From contig NZ_KB891842.1 of NCBI RefSeq assembly GCF_000373565.1, forward strand, positions 248,001 through 312,000: a stretch of DNA of 64,000 bases, in the 5' to 3' direction. A program made the translations under genes and the position numbers. This document shows, in pieces, positions 41,602 to 50,758 of the stretch (position 1 is the first letter of the stretch; each line of letters starts with the position of its first letter). Below the pieces are notes generated by a model. It was not told the origin of the DNA, searched no databases, and saw only the letters and a list, made by a program, of their open reading frames with translations. Origin of the DNA: Streptomyces sp. HmicA12. Lineage in GTDB: Bacteria; Actinomycetota; Actinomycetes; Streptomycetales; Streptomycetaceae.

Positions 41602-43890
41602 TCAGTCGATGCCCGGAGCGGTGCTCCGGCCGGTGCCCTCCCCCTGCGTCAACCGCTCGCGCGCGCGGGCCACGGAGTCCGGGTTCGCGTCGGGGCCGAG
41701 CGCCGCGCAGCGCTCCAGTGTGCGTCGTGCCCGCTCCGGCCGGTCCGCGGCCAGCAGGGCGTCGGCGAGCAGCAACAGATTGCGGCCTTCGAGGCCGATG
41801 TTGTCCGAGGACCGGCACAGCGCGACGGCCGCCTCCAGATGCTCGACCGCCTGTGTCCAGCGGCCGAGCCGGCCCAGGCACTGACCGATTCCGGCGAGCA
41901 GACCGAGCCGGGTGATGGTGGCGCTGTGCGGCTCCACCTCGTCGATCTTCTCGTCCAGGAACGCGACGACCTCCTCGAAGGCCGCCAGCGCTTCCTCGTC
42001 CCGCTTCTCGGCCTCCAGGATCAGCGCCCGCCCGTGCAGGACCTGCAACAGGCCGAGGACGTCGCCCGCAGCCCGGAACATCTCCGCCGCCCGGTCCGCC
42101 TCCTCGAACGCCGCGTCGGGCTCGTGCAGGATGCGATGCGCCCAGGACGCGTACTGATGGGCCCACGCCTGCTGCACCGGATCGCCCGCCCGTCGCGCGG
42201 CCGCCAGCGCGGCGGCGGACAGGGGCAGGCTGTCGCGCGGCCTGCCCTCGCACAACGTGACCGCCCACGCGTGGTAGTTGAGCTGCGTCGCCTCGACGAG
42301 CGGATCGCCGAGGGCCCGCGCGCTGCGCGCGGCGGTGCCGAAGACCTCCGGCCAGTGCCCCCAGAAGACCCACTGGTCGGAGAACCAGTGCAGCGCCTCC
42401 GCCACCTCCACCACCGTGGAGTGGTCACCGTCGCGCGCGGCGGCCCGCAGCGCGGCCAGCCAGTTGGCACCCTCGGCCCGCAGCCACCGGCGGGCCCGCT
42501 CGGCGCTGGACAGGTCGACGGTGCCCCGCCAAGAGGAGGGCGGGGCGCCGTGGTCGGGCTCGTACCAGCGGCCCGCGACCACCGCGGTCTCCAGGAGCCA
42601 GCGGTGCAGCGCCTTCCGGGACGCCTCGGCGGCCGGCCCGAACTCCTCGGCCGTGAGCCGCGCCCGGGCGTACAGGCGCAGCAGGTCGTGCAGCCGGTAG
42701 CGGTCCGCGTGCGAGCCGAGCAGCCCGGCCTCGACCAGCTCCTCCAGGGTGTCCTCGGCGTCGAACAGCTCCTGACCGGTGAGCTGCGCCGCCAGCGCGG
42801 CGCTCGCGTCGGGGCCCGGGACCAGCGCGAGGCGCCGGAACATCCGGGCTGCCGTCGCCGTCAGCTGCCGGTACGACAGATCGAAGGCGCCGCTCACCCG
42901 CACGTCCCCCGCGGCCAGCGCGTCGAGCCTGCGCTCCGCGTGCCCGAGCCGGTCGGCGAGCCTGCGGACCGTCCAACCGGTGCGGGTGGCCAGCCAGTTG
43001 CCCGCGATGCGCAGGGCGAGCGCCAGGTGACCGCAGCGCCGGGCGACGTCCGCGAGGGCCTCCGGTTCCGCCGTCGCGCGCTCCTTGCCGATCAGCAGGG
43101 TGAGGAACTCCGCGGCCTCGTCGGGGCTCAGCTCGCCGAGCGGGAGCCGGTGCACCGCGTCGAGGCCGGTCAGCATGCGCCGGCTCGTGACGATCACCAT
43201 GGCGGGGCCCGAACCCGGCAGCAGCGGCCGCACCTGTGCCTCGTCGCGCGCGTTGTCCAGGACCAGCAGACAGCGCCGCTCGGCGAGGATCCGCCGGTAC
43301 AGCTCGGGGCGGCCGCCGGCCCCCGCCTTGGCGAGTTCCTTGTCCGGCACGCCGAGGGCCTTGAGCACGGCGACCATCAACTCGGCGGTGGGCGGCGGCC
43401 GCTCGTCCGTACCGCACAGGTCGATCATGAGCTGGCCGTGCGGGAAGTCCCCGGCGAGCTGCCGCGACGCGTGCAGCGCGAGGGTCGTCTTGCCCGCGCC
43501 GGGGGCACCGGACACCGCGACGACGACCGCCTGACCGGTCGCCGTGCGGTCCGCGGCCGCCAGCTGCGCGAGCTGCCGGAGCTCAAGCTCCCGGCCCACG
43601 AAGTCGTCGACCCCGCGCGGGAACGCGTGCACGCCCGCCGGGCTGTAGCCCGTGGCGCGGCCGGACCGGGCCGATGCGAGCAGCCGCTCCCGCTCGGCCT
43701 CGGCGAGGCCCAGTCCGTTCGCGAGCGCGGCGACGGTCCGTCGCTGCGGCGCCGCCCGCCGTCCCCGTTCGAGGTCCCCGATGCCGCGCACGCTCATCCC
43801 GGACGCCTCGGCGAGCCCTTCGATGGTCAGTGACCTGGCCACCCGAAGATCCCGCAACAAAACTCCGAACGACGTTCGATCCTCTGACAC
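41602..43890 (-). CDS. XRE-type HTH, NB-ARC ATPase and TPR regulator
   Basis: 762 residues. An N-terminal HTH (LLRDLRVARSLTIEGLAEASGMSVRGIGDLERGRR, about 10-65) is followed by an STAND/NB-ARC ATPase (FVGRELELRQL, Walker A SGAPGAGKTTLAL about residues 125-135, Walker B RCLLVLDNA, GPAMVIVTSRR, GHLALALRIAGNWLA), a winged-helix region (LYARARLTAEEF) and a C-terminal array of tetratricopeptide-like helices with repeated Ala-rich pairs. It resembles AfsR-type signal integrators without the SARP domain. ATP and an unknown ligand would gate DNA binding. GTG 43890 has AAGGGGG upstream. It is divergent from the esterase genes at 44132, its nearest candidate targets. Confidence 0.88.
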   Translation of the reverse strand: MSEDRTSFGVLLRDLRVARSLTIEGLAEASGMSVRGIGDLERGRRAAPQRRTVAALANGLGLAEAERERLLASARSGRATGYSPAGVHAFPRGVDDFVGRELELRQLAQLAAADRTATGQAVVVAVSGAPGAGKTTLALHASRQLAGDFPHGQLMIDLCGTDERPPPTAELMVAVLKALGVPDKELAKAGAGGRPELYRRILAERRCLLVLDNARDEAQVRPLLPGSGPAMVIVTSRRMLTGLDAVHRLPLGELSPDEAAEFLTLLIGKERATAEPEALADVARRCGHLALALRIAGNWLATRTGWTVRRLADRLGHAERRLDALAAGDVRVSGAFDLSYRQLTATAARMFRRLALVPGPDASAALAAQLTGQELFDAEDTLEELVEAGLLGSHADRYRLHDLLRLYARARLTAEEFGPAAEASRKALHRWLLETAVVAGRWYEPDHGAPPSSWRGTVDLSSAERARRWLRAEGANWLAALRAAARDGDHSTVVEVAEALHWFSDQWVFWGHWPEVFGTAARSARALGDPLVEATQLNYHAWAVTLCEGRPRDSLPLSAAALAAARRAGDPVQQAWAHQYASWAHRILHEPDAAFEEADRAAEMFRAAGDVLGLLQVLHGRALILEAEKRDEEALAAFEEVVAFLDEKIDEVEPHSATITRLGLLAGIGQCLGRLGRWTQAVEHLEAAVALCRSSDNIGLEGRNLLLLADALLAADRPERARRTLERCAALGPDANPDSVARARERLTQGEGTGRSTAPGID

Positions 43891-44131
43891 ACCCGCCCCC
43901 TTGCGTGATCAACTCCTGGATTCTAGGACGTGCGGGGCACTTGCGGGCATCCGCAGTGTTAACGGTCGGCGCCAGGCCAATCCGGTCAGGTGGCGCCGGA
44001 CGTGCACGGTCGGGACAGTTCCGGTGCGCTCGCGGTCAACTGCCCCGCGCGAAACGGGCCTAGCGTCCTGAAGCACGGTCCGCGATCCACGCAGGACCGG
44101 CCCACCTTCCCGAACACCCTGGAGCACGCAC

Positions 44132-45088
44132 ATGTCCGTCGAGCCGGTACTCGAACCCGCCGCGGCCGCCTTCGCCGACGCCACCGCCAATCCGCCCTAC
44201 CTCTTCCAGCTGCACCCCGAGGAGGGTCGCAAGGCCGTCGACGACGTGCAGTCGGGTCCGGTCGAACTGCCCGAGGTCGACGAGGAGTGGATCACGGTCG
44301 AAGGCGGCCCCACCGGCACCGTCCGCGCCCGCATCGTCCGCCCCGCCGGGGCCGAGGGCGTCCTGCCCGTCGTGCTCTACATCCACGGCGCCGGCTGGGT
44401 CTTCGGCAACGCCCACACCCACGACCGCTTGGTCCGTGAGCTCGCCGTCGGCGCGGGCGCGGCGGTCGTCTTCCCGGAGTACGACCTGTCGCCCGAGGCC
44501 CGCTACCCGGTCGCCATCGAGCAGAACTTCACCGTCGCCCGCTGGATCGTGGACCAGGGCGCGACCAAGGCGCTCGACGGGGACCGCCTCGCCGTCGCCG
44601 GTGACTCGGTGGGCGGCAACATGGCCGCCGCCCTCACCCTCATGGCCAAGCAGCGCGGCGGCGTCCCGCTGCACCAGCAGGTCCTCTTCTACCCGGTCAC
44701 CGACGCGGCCTTCGACACCGCTTCCTACGAGCAGTTCGCCACCGGCTACTTCCTGCGCCGCGACGGCATGCAGTGGTTCTGGGACCAGTACACGACCGAC
44801 GAGGCCGAACGCGCCCAGATCACCGCGTCCCCGCTGCGCGCCACCACCGAGCAGCTCACCGGCCTGCCCCCGGCCCTCGTCATCACCGGCGAGGCCGACG
44901 TCCTGCGCGACGAGGGCGAGGCGTACGCGAACAAGCTGCGCGCCGCCGGCGTCCCCGTCACCGCCGTCCGCTTCCAGGGGATCATCCACGACTTCGTGAT
45001 GCTCAACGCCCTGCGCGAGACGTACGCCGCCGAGGCCGCGATCGCGCTGGCGATCAGCACCCTGCGCTCCGCCCTGCACACCGCCTGA
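44132..45088 (+). CDS. Alpha/beta hydrolase of the hormone-sensitive lipase (GDXG) family
   Basis: 318 residues. YIHGAGWVFGN is the oxyanion HGGG-type motif with Ala in the second Gly position, VAGDSVGGNMAA the GDSxGG nucleophile, GEADVLRDEGE the catalytic Asp region, and FQGIIHDFVMLN the catalytic His. No signal peptide. It probably hydrolyses short acyl or aryl esters. ATG 44132 starts the gene, which is divergent from the NB-ARC regulator and 27 bases from a second hydrolase gene, so the two form an operon likely under that regulator. Confidence 0.9.
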   Translation: MSVEPVLEPAAAAFADATANPPYLFQLHPEEGRKAVDDVQSGPVELPEVDEEWITVEGGPTGTVRARIVRPAGAEGVLPVVLYIHGAGWVFGNAHTHDRLVRELAVGAGAAVVFPEYDLSPEARYPVAIEQNFTVARWIVDQGATKALDGDRLAVAGDSVGGNMAAALTLMAKQRGGVPLHQQVLFYPVTDAAFDTASYEQFATGYFLRRDGMQWFWDQYTTDEAERAQITASPLRATTEQLTGLPPALVITGEADVLRDEGEAYANKLRAAGVPVTAVRFQGIIHDFVMLNALRETYAAEAAIALAISTLRSALHTA

Positions 45089-45114
45089 CACCCGCACGCC
45101 CCGGAGGAAGAACC

Positions 45115-45834
45115 ATGACGAACCCCACCCCGACCGTGGTCCTGGTCCACGGCGCCTTCGCCGACGCGGCGAGCTGGTCCGGTGTCATCACCGAGCTGCA
45201 GCGCGACGGCATCCCGGTGATCGCCCCGCCCAACCCGCTGCGCGGCCTGGCCGCCGACGCCGCGTACGTGGCCTCCGTCGCCGCCCAGATCGACGGCCCC
45301 GTCGTCCTCGTCGGCCACTCCTACGGCGGCGCCGTGATCACGGTCGCCGGCACCGGGGAGAACGTCGTCGGCCTCGTCTACGTAGCCGCGTACGTCCTCG
45401 AAGAGGGCGAGAGCCTCGGCGAGCTCCAGGGCCGCTTCCCGGCGTCGCCGCTGGTCAGCAACCTGAAGCAGGGCACGTACCCGATCGCCGGCGGTGAGCC
45501 CGCCGTCGAGGTCACCATCACCGAGGACGCTTTCCCCTCGATCTTCGCGGCCGATGTGCCCGAGGACACGACCAAGGTCCTCGCGGCGGCCCAACGCCCG
45601 CTCGCCGCCGCCGCGTTCGAGGAGAAGGCGGCCGCCGCGGGCTGGCGGACCACGCCCGCGTGGGCCGTGATCGCAGGCGGCGACCAGGCGATCAACCCCG
45701 AGGTGGAGCGGTTCGGCGCCACCCGCGCCGGGGCCACCGTCGTCGAGGTCGACGGCGCCTCGCACGCGGTCGCCGTCTCCCGCCCGAAGGAGGTCGCCGA
45801 AGTGATCCGCGCGGCGGTGCGGGCCGCGGGCTGA
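45115..45834 (+). CDS. Alpha/beta fold hydrolase, esterase-like
   Basis: 239 residues with the compact fold of plant salicylate-esterase-like and related bacterial hydrolases: VVLVHGAFADAASW, nucleophile VLVGHSYGGAVIT, AGGDQAINPEVE and the catalytic His in GASHAVAVSRP. GGAGGAAG precedes ATG 45115. Nothing marks secretion. Encoded with the HSL-type esterase, it probably acts on a related xenobiotic or secondary-metabolite ester. It converges on the acyl-CoA synthetase gene, 6 bases between the stops. Confidence 0.9.
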   Translation: MTNPTPTVVLVHGAFADAASWSGVITELQRDGIPVIAPPNPLRGLAADAAYVASVAAQIDGPVVLVGHSYGGAVITVAGTGENVVGLVYVAAYVLEEGESLGELQGRFPASPLVSNLKQGTYPIAGGEPAVEVTITEDAFPSIFAADVPEDTTKVLAAAQRPLAAAAFEEKAAAAGWRTTPAWAVIAGGDQAINPEVERFGATRAGATVVEVDGASHAVAVSRPKEVAEVIRAAVRAAG

Positions 45835-45840
45835 CCTGCC

Positions 45841-47892
45841 CTAAGGGGCGAGCACGCCGTGCGCGTCCAGGGCGATCGCCCCGCCCGGGTGCACCAGGAG
45901 CGGGTTGACCTCCAGGTCGGCCAGTTCCGGATGGTCCGCCGCGGCCCGCGCCACCGCGCAGACGGCCGCGGCGGCCGCCTCAAGATGGACCCCGGGCGCG
46001 CCGCGCCAGCCGGTGAGCAGCGGAGCCTGCCATCGGTCGAGCAACAGGGCACGCGCGCGTGCAGGAGTGAGCGGGGCGAGCGCGAGCGCCGTGTCGGCGT
46101 ACAGCTCGGCGGTGACACCGCCCGCACCGACCATGACGACCGGGCCGAACGAGACGTCCCGCCGTACGCCGACGATGAGTTCACGCGCGTACGGGGGAGC
46201 GGCCATCGCCTCGACCGCGTAGCGGGCGGCACCTGTGGCCTCCCGCATGCGGGCGAACGCGCTCCGCAGCGCCCCTTCGTCGGCGATGCCGAGCGCCACG
46301 CCACCGGCCTCCGTCTTGTGGGCGAGACCCATCGCCTTGAGGACCAGCGGGTAGCCGGTGCGCTGCGCCGCGTCCACGGCGGCGTCCTCGTCCGTCACGA
46401 ACTCCGCGACAGGAAAGGCCAGTCCATAGGAGGCGAGCAGCTCGCGGACGCTCTCGTAGCCGCCGTCGTCGATCTCGTACGTGGCCGTGGACGCGGCCTG
46501 CGGCTGCGGTGGCCGGGGTGTGGCGGCGGCCAGGCGTGCCGCGCCCGCGAGGGCCGTCGCCGCCTGCTCGACGCGCTCGTAGACCGGTATGCCGCGGCCG
46601 CGCAGCACCGTGAGGGCCGGGGTGTCGCGGGCCATCGTGTGGACGATCAGCGGGCGGCCCGCCGAGACGGACGCGTCCGCGAGGGCGTGCGCGATCTCGC
46701 ACTCGCGGTCGGCCTGCGCCGGGTTGGCCGTCGCGTAGTCCCCGAAGTAGCCGGTGAGCACGACCGCGTCGGCGTCCTTGCCGTGCAGCAGACTGTCCGC
46801 CACGCGCGCGTAGTTGGCCAGGTCGGCCTCGCCCGCCCCGGCCAGGTCCACCGGGTTCGCCCGGCCCGCGCCGGACGGCAGCCGCGCACCCAGGGCCGCG
46901 ACCGTCTCCGGGGACAGGTTCGGCACGTCGAGACCACGAGCCGCAAAGGCGTCGGCGGCGAGGGCGCCCTGGCCGCCGCTGTCGCCGATGACCGCGACCC
47001 GGCGCGCGGCCGTGACGCTGTGCCCCCGTGCCATCCAGTGCACGGCGACGTCGACGAGTTCACCGGCCGAGTCGAGCAGGAGCGCGCCCGCTTCCCGGCA
47101 GACCGCGGCGACCGTGGCGTACGGGCTGACCAGGGCGCCCGTGTGGGAGGCCGCCGCGCGACCCGACGCCGCACTGCGCCCTACCGTCAGCAGCAGCACC
47201 GGCTTACCGGCGGCGTGCGCGGCCGCCAGGACGCCCGCGAGGCGGCGGCCGTCCCGGAAGTCCTCCACGTACGCCGCGACGGCTCGCGTCGGCTCGTGGG
47301 CGATCAGCGACTCCAGGGCGTCCGCCGCGTCGATGTCGCGCTGGTTGCCCAGCGACACGAACCGCGAGAAACCCTGGCCCGCGCGCGCGAGATGCCGGCC
47401 GATCTCCAGCGCCAGATTGCCGCTCTGCGAGACCAGGCCGAGACCGCCCGCGGGGAAGTCGCCCCAGCTGAGCCGCAGTTGGCTGGTCGTGTCGACGACG
47501 CCCATGCAGTTGGGGCCGAGCAGCCGGGCGCCGTTCGACGTGACCAGGTCGGCGAGGGCCCGCTCCTCCTCCGCGGTCGTGTCGCCCGAGGTGATGACCG
47601 TGAAGCAGCGCGCCCCGGCGGCCAGGCCCTCGGCGACCACCGGCCGCACATGGCGCGGCGGCACGGCGACGACCACGTGCTCGGCGGGTGCCGGCAGCGC
47701 GGCCAGGTCGGGCAGGAACGGTTCGCCCTCCAGCCGGCCGCCCTTGCGGTTCACGAGGTGGACGGCACGTCTCCCCCGGCCGCTGAGGGCGCCGGTGGCG
47801 AGCCAGTAGCCCCACTTCTCGGGGTTGTCGGACGCGCCGACGACCGCGACCGATACCGGGTCGTACAGCTCCTCCAGAGGCGTCTTGGTCAC
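45841..47892 (-). CDS. ADP-forming acetate--CoA ligase family acyl-CoA synthetase
   Basis: About 683 residues with alpha and beta parts fused: CoA-binding domain at the N-terminus (SVAVVGASDNPEKWGYW), succinyl-CoA-ligase-like domain (GPNCMGVVDTT, GLVSQSGNLALEI, SHTGALVS with the phosphohistidine-type segment) and an ATP-grasp domain at the C-terminus (GYPLVLKAMGLAHKTEAGGVALGI, LEVNPLLVHPGG). It interconverts an acyl-CoA plus ADP and Pi with a free acid plus ATP, so it can recover energy at the end of amino-acid breakdown. GTG 47892 overlaps the dehydrogenase stop (GTGA). Last gene of the operon. Confidence 0.88.
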   Translation of the reverse strand: MTKTPLEELYDPVSVAVVGASDNPEKWGYWLATGALSGRGRRAVHLVNRKGGRLEGEPFLPDLAALPAPAEHVVVAVPPRHVRPVVAEGLAAGARCFTVITSGDTTAEEERALADLVTSNGARLLGPNCMGVVDTTSQLRLSWGDFPAGGLGLVSQSGNLALEIGRHLARAGQGFSRFVSLGNQRDIDAADALESLIAHEPTRAVAAYVEDFRDGRRLAGVLAAAHAAGKPVLLLTVGRSAASGRAAASHTGALVSPYATVAAVCREAGALLLDSAGELVDVAVHWMARGHSVTAARRVAVIGDSGGQGALAADAFAARGLDVPNLSPETVAALGARLPSGAGRANPVDLAGAGEADLANYARVADSLLHGKDADAVVLTGYFGDYATANPAQADRECEIAHALADASVSAGRPLIVHTMARDTPALTVLRGRGIPVYERVEQAATALAGAARLAAATPRPPQPQAASTATYEIDDGGYESVRELLASYGLAFPVAEFVTDEDAAVDAAQRTGYPLVLKAMGLAHKTEAGGVALGIADEGALRSAFARMREATGAARYAVEAMAAPPYARELIVGVRRDVSFGPVVMVGAGGVTAELYADTALALAPLTPARARALLLDRWQAPLLTGWRGAPGVHLEAAAAAVCAVARAAADHPELADLEVNPLLVHPGGAIALDAHGVLAP

Positions 47893-49085
47893 CTGTACCA
47901 CCCGAAACGCTCCGCGAGGACGGGCAGCCGGTCGGCGACGATCGCGTGCGCGGCGGCACGGGGCGTCGTCCCGTCGGTCTCCGCACGGGCCAGCATCTGG
48001 TCGATGAGGGCGCGCATGGAACGCCGCGTGTAGGCGAACGCCTCGTCCGCGTCGGCGCCGATGTCGCCGAAGAGGGTCCACCACCACCACGCGTTCGTAC
48101 CGGAGTTGACGACCACGTCCGGCAGGACCGTGACGCCGCGCCGGGCGAGGAGCTCCTCCGCGTCCGCGAGGACCGGCATGTTGGCCGCCTCGACGATCCA
48201 GCGAGCGGTGATCTCCTCCTGGTTCGTGGCGTCGATCGCGTACGAGACGGCGGCCGGTACGAGGACGTCCGCGTCCACCGACAGCCAGGCGCCGCCCGGC
48301 AGTTCGCGGTCCTGGGGGCGCAGCGCCGACCGTTCCACGCTGCCGTACGCGTCGCGGGCGCCGAGCAGCGCCTCCACGTCGAGGCCGTCCGGGTTCGCGA
48401 TCGTGCCCTGCAGGTCGGCGACCGCGACCACCTTCAGGCCCGCCCGGGCGAGGAACCGGGCCGTGGCGCCGCCCATGGTGCCCAGGCCCTGGAGCGCCAC
48501 GCGCGTGCCCGCGTACGGGACCTCCGCGCGGTCGAGAGCCACCAGCACCGACTCGGCGACGCCGCAGCCGCCCACGAGTTCGTCCAGGCCGATGCCGTCG
48601 ACGTCGACCGCGAAGGCGGCCGCGAGGCGCTCACGGGCCGCGTCCTCGTCGTCGAGCAGCGGGTACACCGCCTGGATGGACGAGACGAGGCCCGCCTCGG
48701 CGGCCGCCTTGTCGACCAGGTCCTGGGTGAGGCCGAGGTCCTCGCCGGTCGTCCAGAAGGACTCGATGTACGGGCGCATCGCCTTCAGGTAGCGCACCAG
48801 GACGCCGTACGCCTCGGGGGCTCGCGGGTCGCAGTCGATGCCGCCCTTGGCGCCGCCGAGCGGGATGTAGCGGCCCTTCGGGTTGTAGTGCAGGGCCTCC
48901 TTCATCGTCATGCCGCGCGCGAGCCCTGCCACTTCCTCCAGGGTGCAGCCGGGCCGCATCCGCAGGCCGCCGCTGGAGACACCGCGGACGAGGCGGTCGA
49001 TGACCAGGTGGCCCTTGCGGCCGGTGACATGGTCGGTCCAGGTCAGTTCGGTCAGCGGCGCGGTCGGGGGCGTGGGGGAGGTCAT
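47889..49085 (-). CDS. Glu/Leu/Phe/Val-type amino acid dehydrogenase
   Basis: 398 residues. GGLRMRPGCTLEEVAGLARGMTMKEALHYNPKGRYIPLGGAKGGI holds the substrate Lys and the catalytic Lys region, VALQGLGTMGGATARFLARAG the NAD-binding Gly motif, and IVEAANMPVLADAEELL a conserved cofactor segment. The WWWWTLFGDI stretch is distinctive. It should oxidatively deaminate an amino acid to a 2-oxo acid, whose decarboxylation is catalysed by the enzyme encoded just upstream. ATG 49085 overlaps that gene's stop. The side-chain specificity is not obvious. Confidence 0.88.
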   Translation of the reverse strand: MTSPTPPTAPLTELTWTDHVTGRKGHLVIDRLVRGVSSGGLRMRPGCTLEEVAGLARGMTMKEALHYNPKGRYIPLGGAKGGIDCDPRAPEAYGVLVRYLKAMRPYIESFWTTGEDLGLTQDLVDKAAAEAGLVSSIQAVYPLLDDEDAARERLAAAFAVDVDGIGLDELVGGCGVAESVLVALDRAEVPYAGTRVALQGLGTMGGATARFLARAGLKVVAVADLQGTIANPDGLDVEALLGARDAYGSVERSALRPQDRELPGGAWLSVDADVLVPAAVSYAIDATNQEEITARWIVEAANMPVLADAEELLARRGVTVLPDVVVNSGTNAWWWWTLFGDIGADADEAFAYTRRSMRALIDQMLARAETDGTTPRAAAHAIVADRLPVLAERFGWYR

Positions 49086-50758
49086 GCGGTCTCCTCGGGG
49101 ACGGTGATGAGAGTGGGGCCCGGCGTGGTCAGGGCGCGTGCGAGGACGGCCGCGAGTTCACCGGGCGAGGGGGTGGTGACGCCTCGGCCTCCGTAGGCGC
49201 GGGCCAGTGCGGCGAGGTCCACGCGCGCGTGGTCGACCGCGAGGGGGCTGTCGCCGCGGGCGTTCATCTCGTCGCGGATCTCGCCGTACCCGGAGTTGTC
49301 GAACACGACGACGGGGAGCGGGAGGCGGAGCTCGGTGGCCGTGGCCAGTTCCTGGATCGTGAACTGGAGGCCGCCGTCGCCGCTGAGCGCGACCACGTGG
49401 CGGTCCGGGTGGGCGGCCTTGGCGCCGATCGCCGCGGGCAGGGCGAAGCCCAGGGTGCCGAAACCGGTGGGGTGCAAGTAGCGTGCCGATGCGCCCAGTT
49501 GGAGGTGCGGGAGCGCGCCGTAGTAGCAGCACTGGGCGCTGTCGGAGGTGACGATCGCGTCCGGGGCGAGGGCGCTGCCGATCGCTTCCAGGTAGGGGAG
49601 CCAGGTGGCGTCCCGGGTGCGGGTTTCGTCGTTGCGGGTTGCTTTCAGGGCGGCCGCTTCTTTGTGGGCGGGGGAGGGTTCGCCCTGGCTGCTCGCGTTC
49701 CCCGCGCCCCTGACGAGGTGCAGGGCCGCCGTCAGAGCTTCGAGCGCGGCTTGCGCGTCTCCCACCAGCGGTACGTCCGCCACGGCGTTCGCGTACATCT
49801 GCGTCGGATCGAGGTCCACGCGGATCAACCGGCCCCGCAGCGGCGGCAGATCCGCCCACAGGTCCGACTCGGCCAGCTCGGTGCCGACCGCCAGGACCAC
49901 GTCCCGCGTCGACAGCCACTCCTGGACCGCCGGGCTGTGCAGGGACACCCCGAGGGACAGCGGGTGGTGCTCGTCCACGATGTTCTTGCCGTTCGCCGTC
50001 GTGGTGACCGGGGCGTTCAACCGCTCGGCGAGGGCGCGGCATTGAGGTGCGGCGCCGCGTGCGCCACCGCCCAGGATCAGCGCCGGGCGCTCGGCCCCCG
50101 CCAGGAGCGCGGCGGCCTCCTCCACGGCGTCCGCCGCGGGGGCGAGCGGCCTCGACGACGGGGCCCTGCGGATCCGGCCCACCGGCTCCGCCGCCTCCAG
50201 GAGGTCGAGCGGCACCTCGATGTGCGCGGGGCGCGGCCGCTCCGTACGGAACAGGGTGAACGCGCGGGCCACCGCGGCGCCGATCTCGTCGACCGACGAC
50301 ACCCGGTGGCTGAACGCCGCGACGTTCCGCAGCGCCTCGGTCTGGCTGCGCATCTCGTGCAGCAGGCCGGTCGACTGGCGCGGGTGACGCAGCGGCATCC
50401 CCGGCGAGACCACGAGCAGCGGCACGCTGTCCGAGTAGGCCTGGCCGACGGCCGCCGCGATGTTGAGCAGGGCGGGGCCCGTGGTCGTGATCGCGACTCC
50501 GGGTGTGCCCGTCACGCGCGCGTGGGCGTCCGCCGCGTATCCGGCGCCCTGCTCGTGGCGCGGCGCGACGTGCTCGATGCCGTACGCCGTCAGGTGCCGG
50601 TAGATCTCCAGGTTGTGGGTGCCCGGGATACCGAAGGCACGGACGACGCCGTGCGCGGCGAGGGCACGGACCACGGCCTCGCCACCGGTGAGCCGGAGCG
50701 GTGCGTGAGGCACGGCTTCGCGGGGCACGGCTTCGTGAGGCACCGCTTCGTACGTCAC
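49082..50758 (-). CDS. ThDP-dependent 2-oxo acid decarboxylase, 5-guanidino-2-oxopentanoate decarboxylase-like
   Basis: About 558 residues in the three-domain acetolactate-synthase fold. The Pyr domain has FGIPGTHNLEIYRHL and PRHEQGAGYAADAHARVTG (catalytic Glu); the middle domain has AERPALILGGGARGA; the PP domain has VVALSGDGGLQFTIQELATATELRLPLPVVVFDNSGYGEIRDEM (GDG-x25-N ThDP motif). AruI-like 2-ketoarginine decarboxylase is my best family guess, from general resemblance. The start GTG 50758 overlaps the upstream stop (GTGA). Odd points are a triple EAVPx repeat at the N-terminus and a low-complexity insert (about residues 345-385) that overlaps a dispersed-repeat-like DNA segment. Confidence 0.8.
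   Translation of the reverse strand: MTYEAVPHEAVPREAVPHAPLRLTGGEAVVRALAAHGVVRAFGIPGTHNLEIYRHLTAYGIEHVAPRHEQGAGYAADAHARVTGTPGVAITTTGPALLNIAAAVGQAYSDSVPLLVVSPGMPLRHPRQSTGLLHEMRSQTEALRNVAAFSHRVSSVDEIGAAVARAFTLFRTERPRPAHIEVPLDLLEAAEPVGRIRRAPSSRPLAPAADAVEEAAALLAGAERPALILGGGARGAAPQCRALAERLNAPVTTTANGKNIVDEHHPLSLGVSLHSPAVQEWLSTRDVVLAVGTELAESDLWADLPPLRGRLIRVDLDPTQMYANAVADVPLVGDAQAALEALTAALHLVRGAGNASSQGEPSPAHKEAAALKATRNDETRTRDATWLPYLEAIGSALAPDAIVTSDSAQCCYYGALPHLQLGASARYLHPTGFGTLGFALPAAIGAKAAHPDRHVVALSGDGGLQFTIQELATATELRLPLPVVVFDNSGYGEIRDEMNARGDSPLAVDHARVDLAALARAYGGRGVTTPSPGELAAVLARALTTPGPTLITVPEETA
49620..49714 (-). repeat. Dispersed-repeat-like segment inside the decarboxylase gene
   Basis: Read on the minus strand, GTCAGGGGCGCGGGGAAC (49714-49697), then GCGAGCAGCC and on to about 49620, looks like the hairpin repeat common in Streptomyces intergenic DNA (compare GGGGCGGGGAACTGCGCG at 1702-1719). 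It encodes a polar stretch, RGAGNASSQGEPSPAHKE and following, between the middle and PP domains of the enzyme. Confidence 0.45.
50705..50749 (-). repeat. Three tandem 15-bp repeats at the decarboxylase N-terminus
   Basis: GTGAGGCACGGCTTC, GCGGGGCACGGCTTC and GTGAGGCACCGCTTC (plus strand) are consecutive 15-base units differing at 1-3 positions. On the coding strand they give EAVPH-EAVPR-EAVPH just after the start codon, before the conserved LTGGEAVVRAL. Confidence 0.85.

Noticed and set aside
40189..43833. Plus-strand frame of 1214 codons opposite the AraC and NB-ARC regulators
   Set aside because: Antisense shadow of two well-supported regulators; no start signal or motifs.
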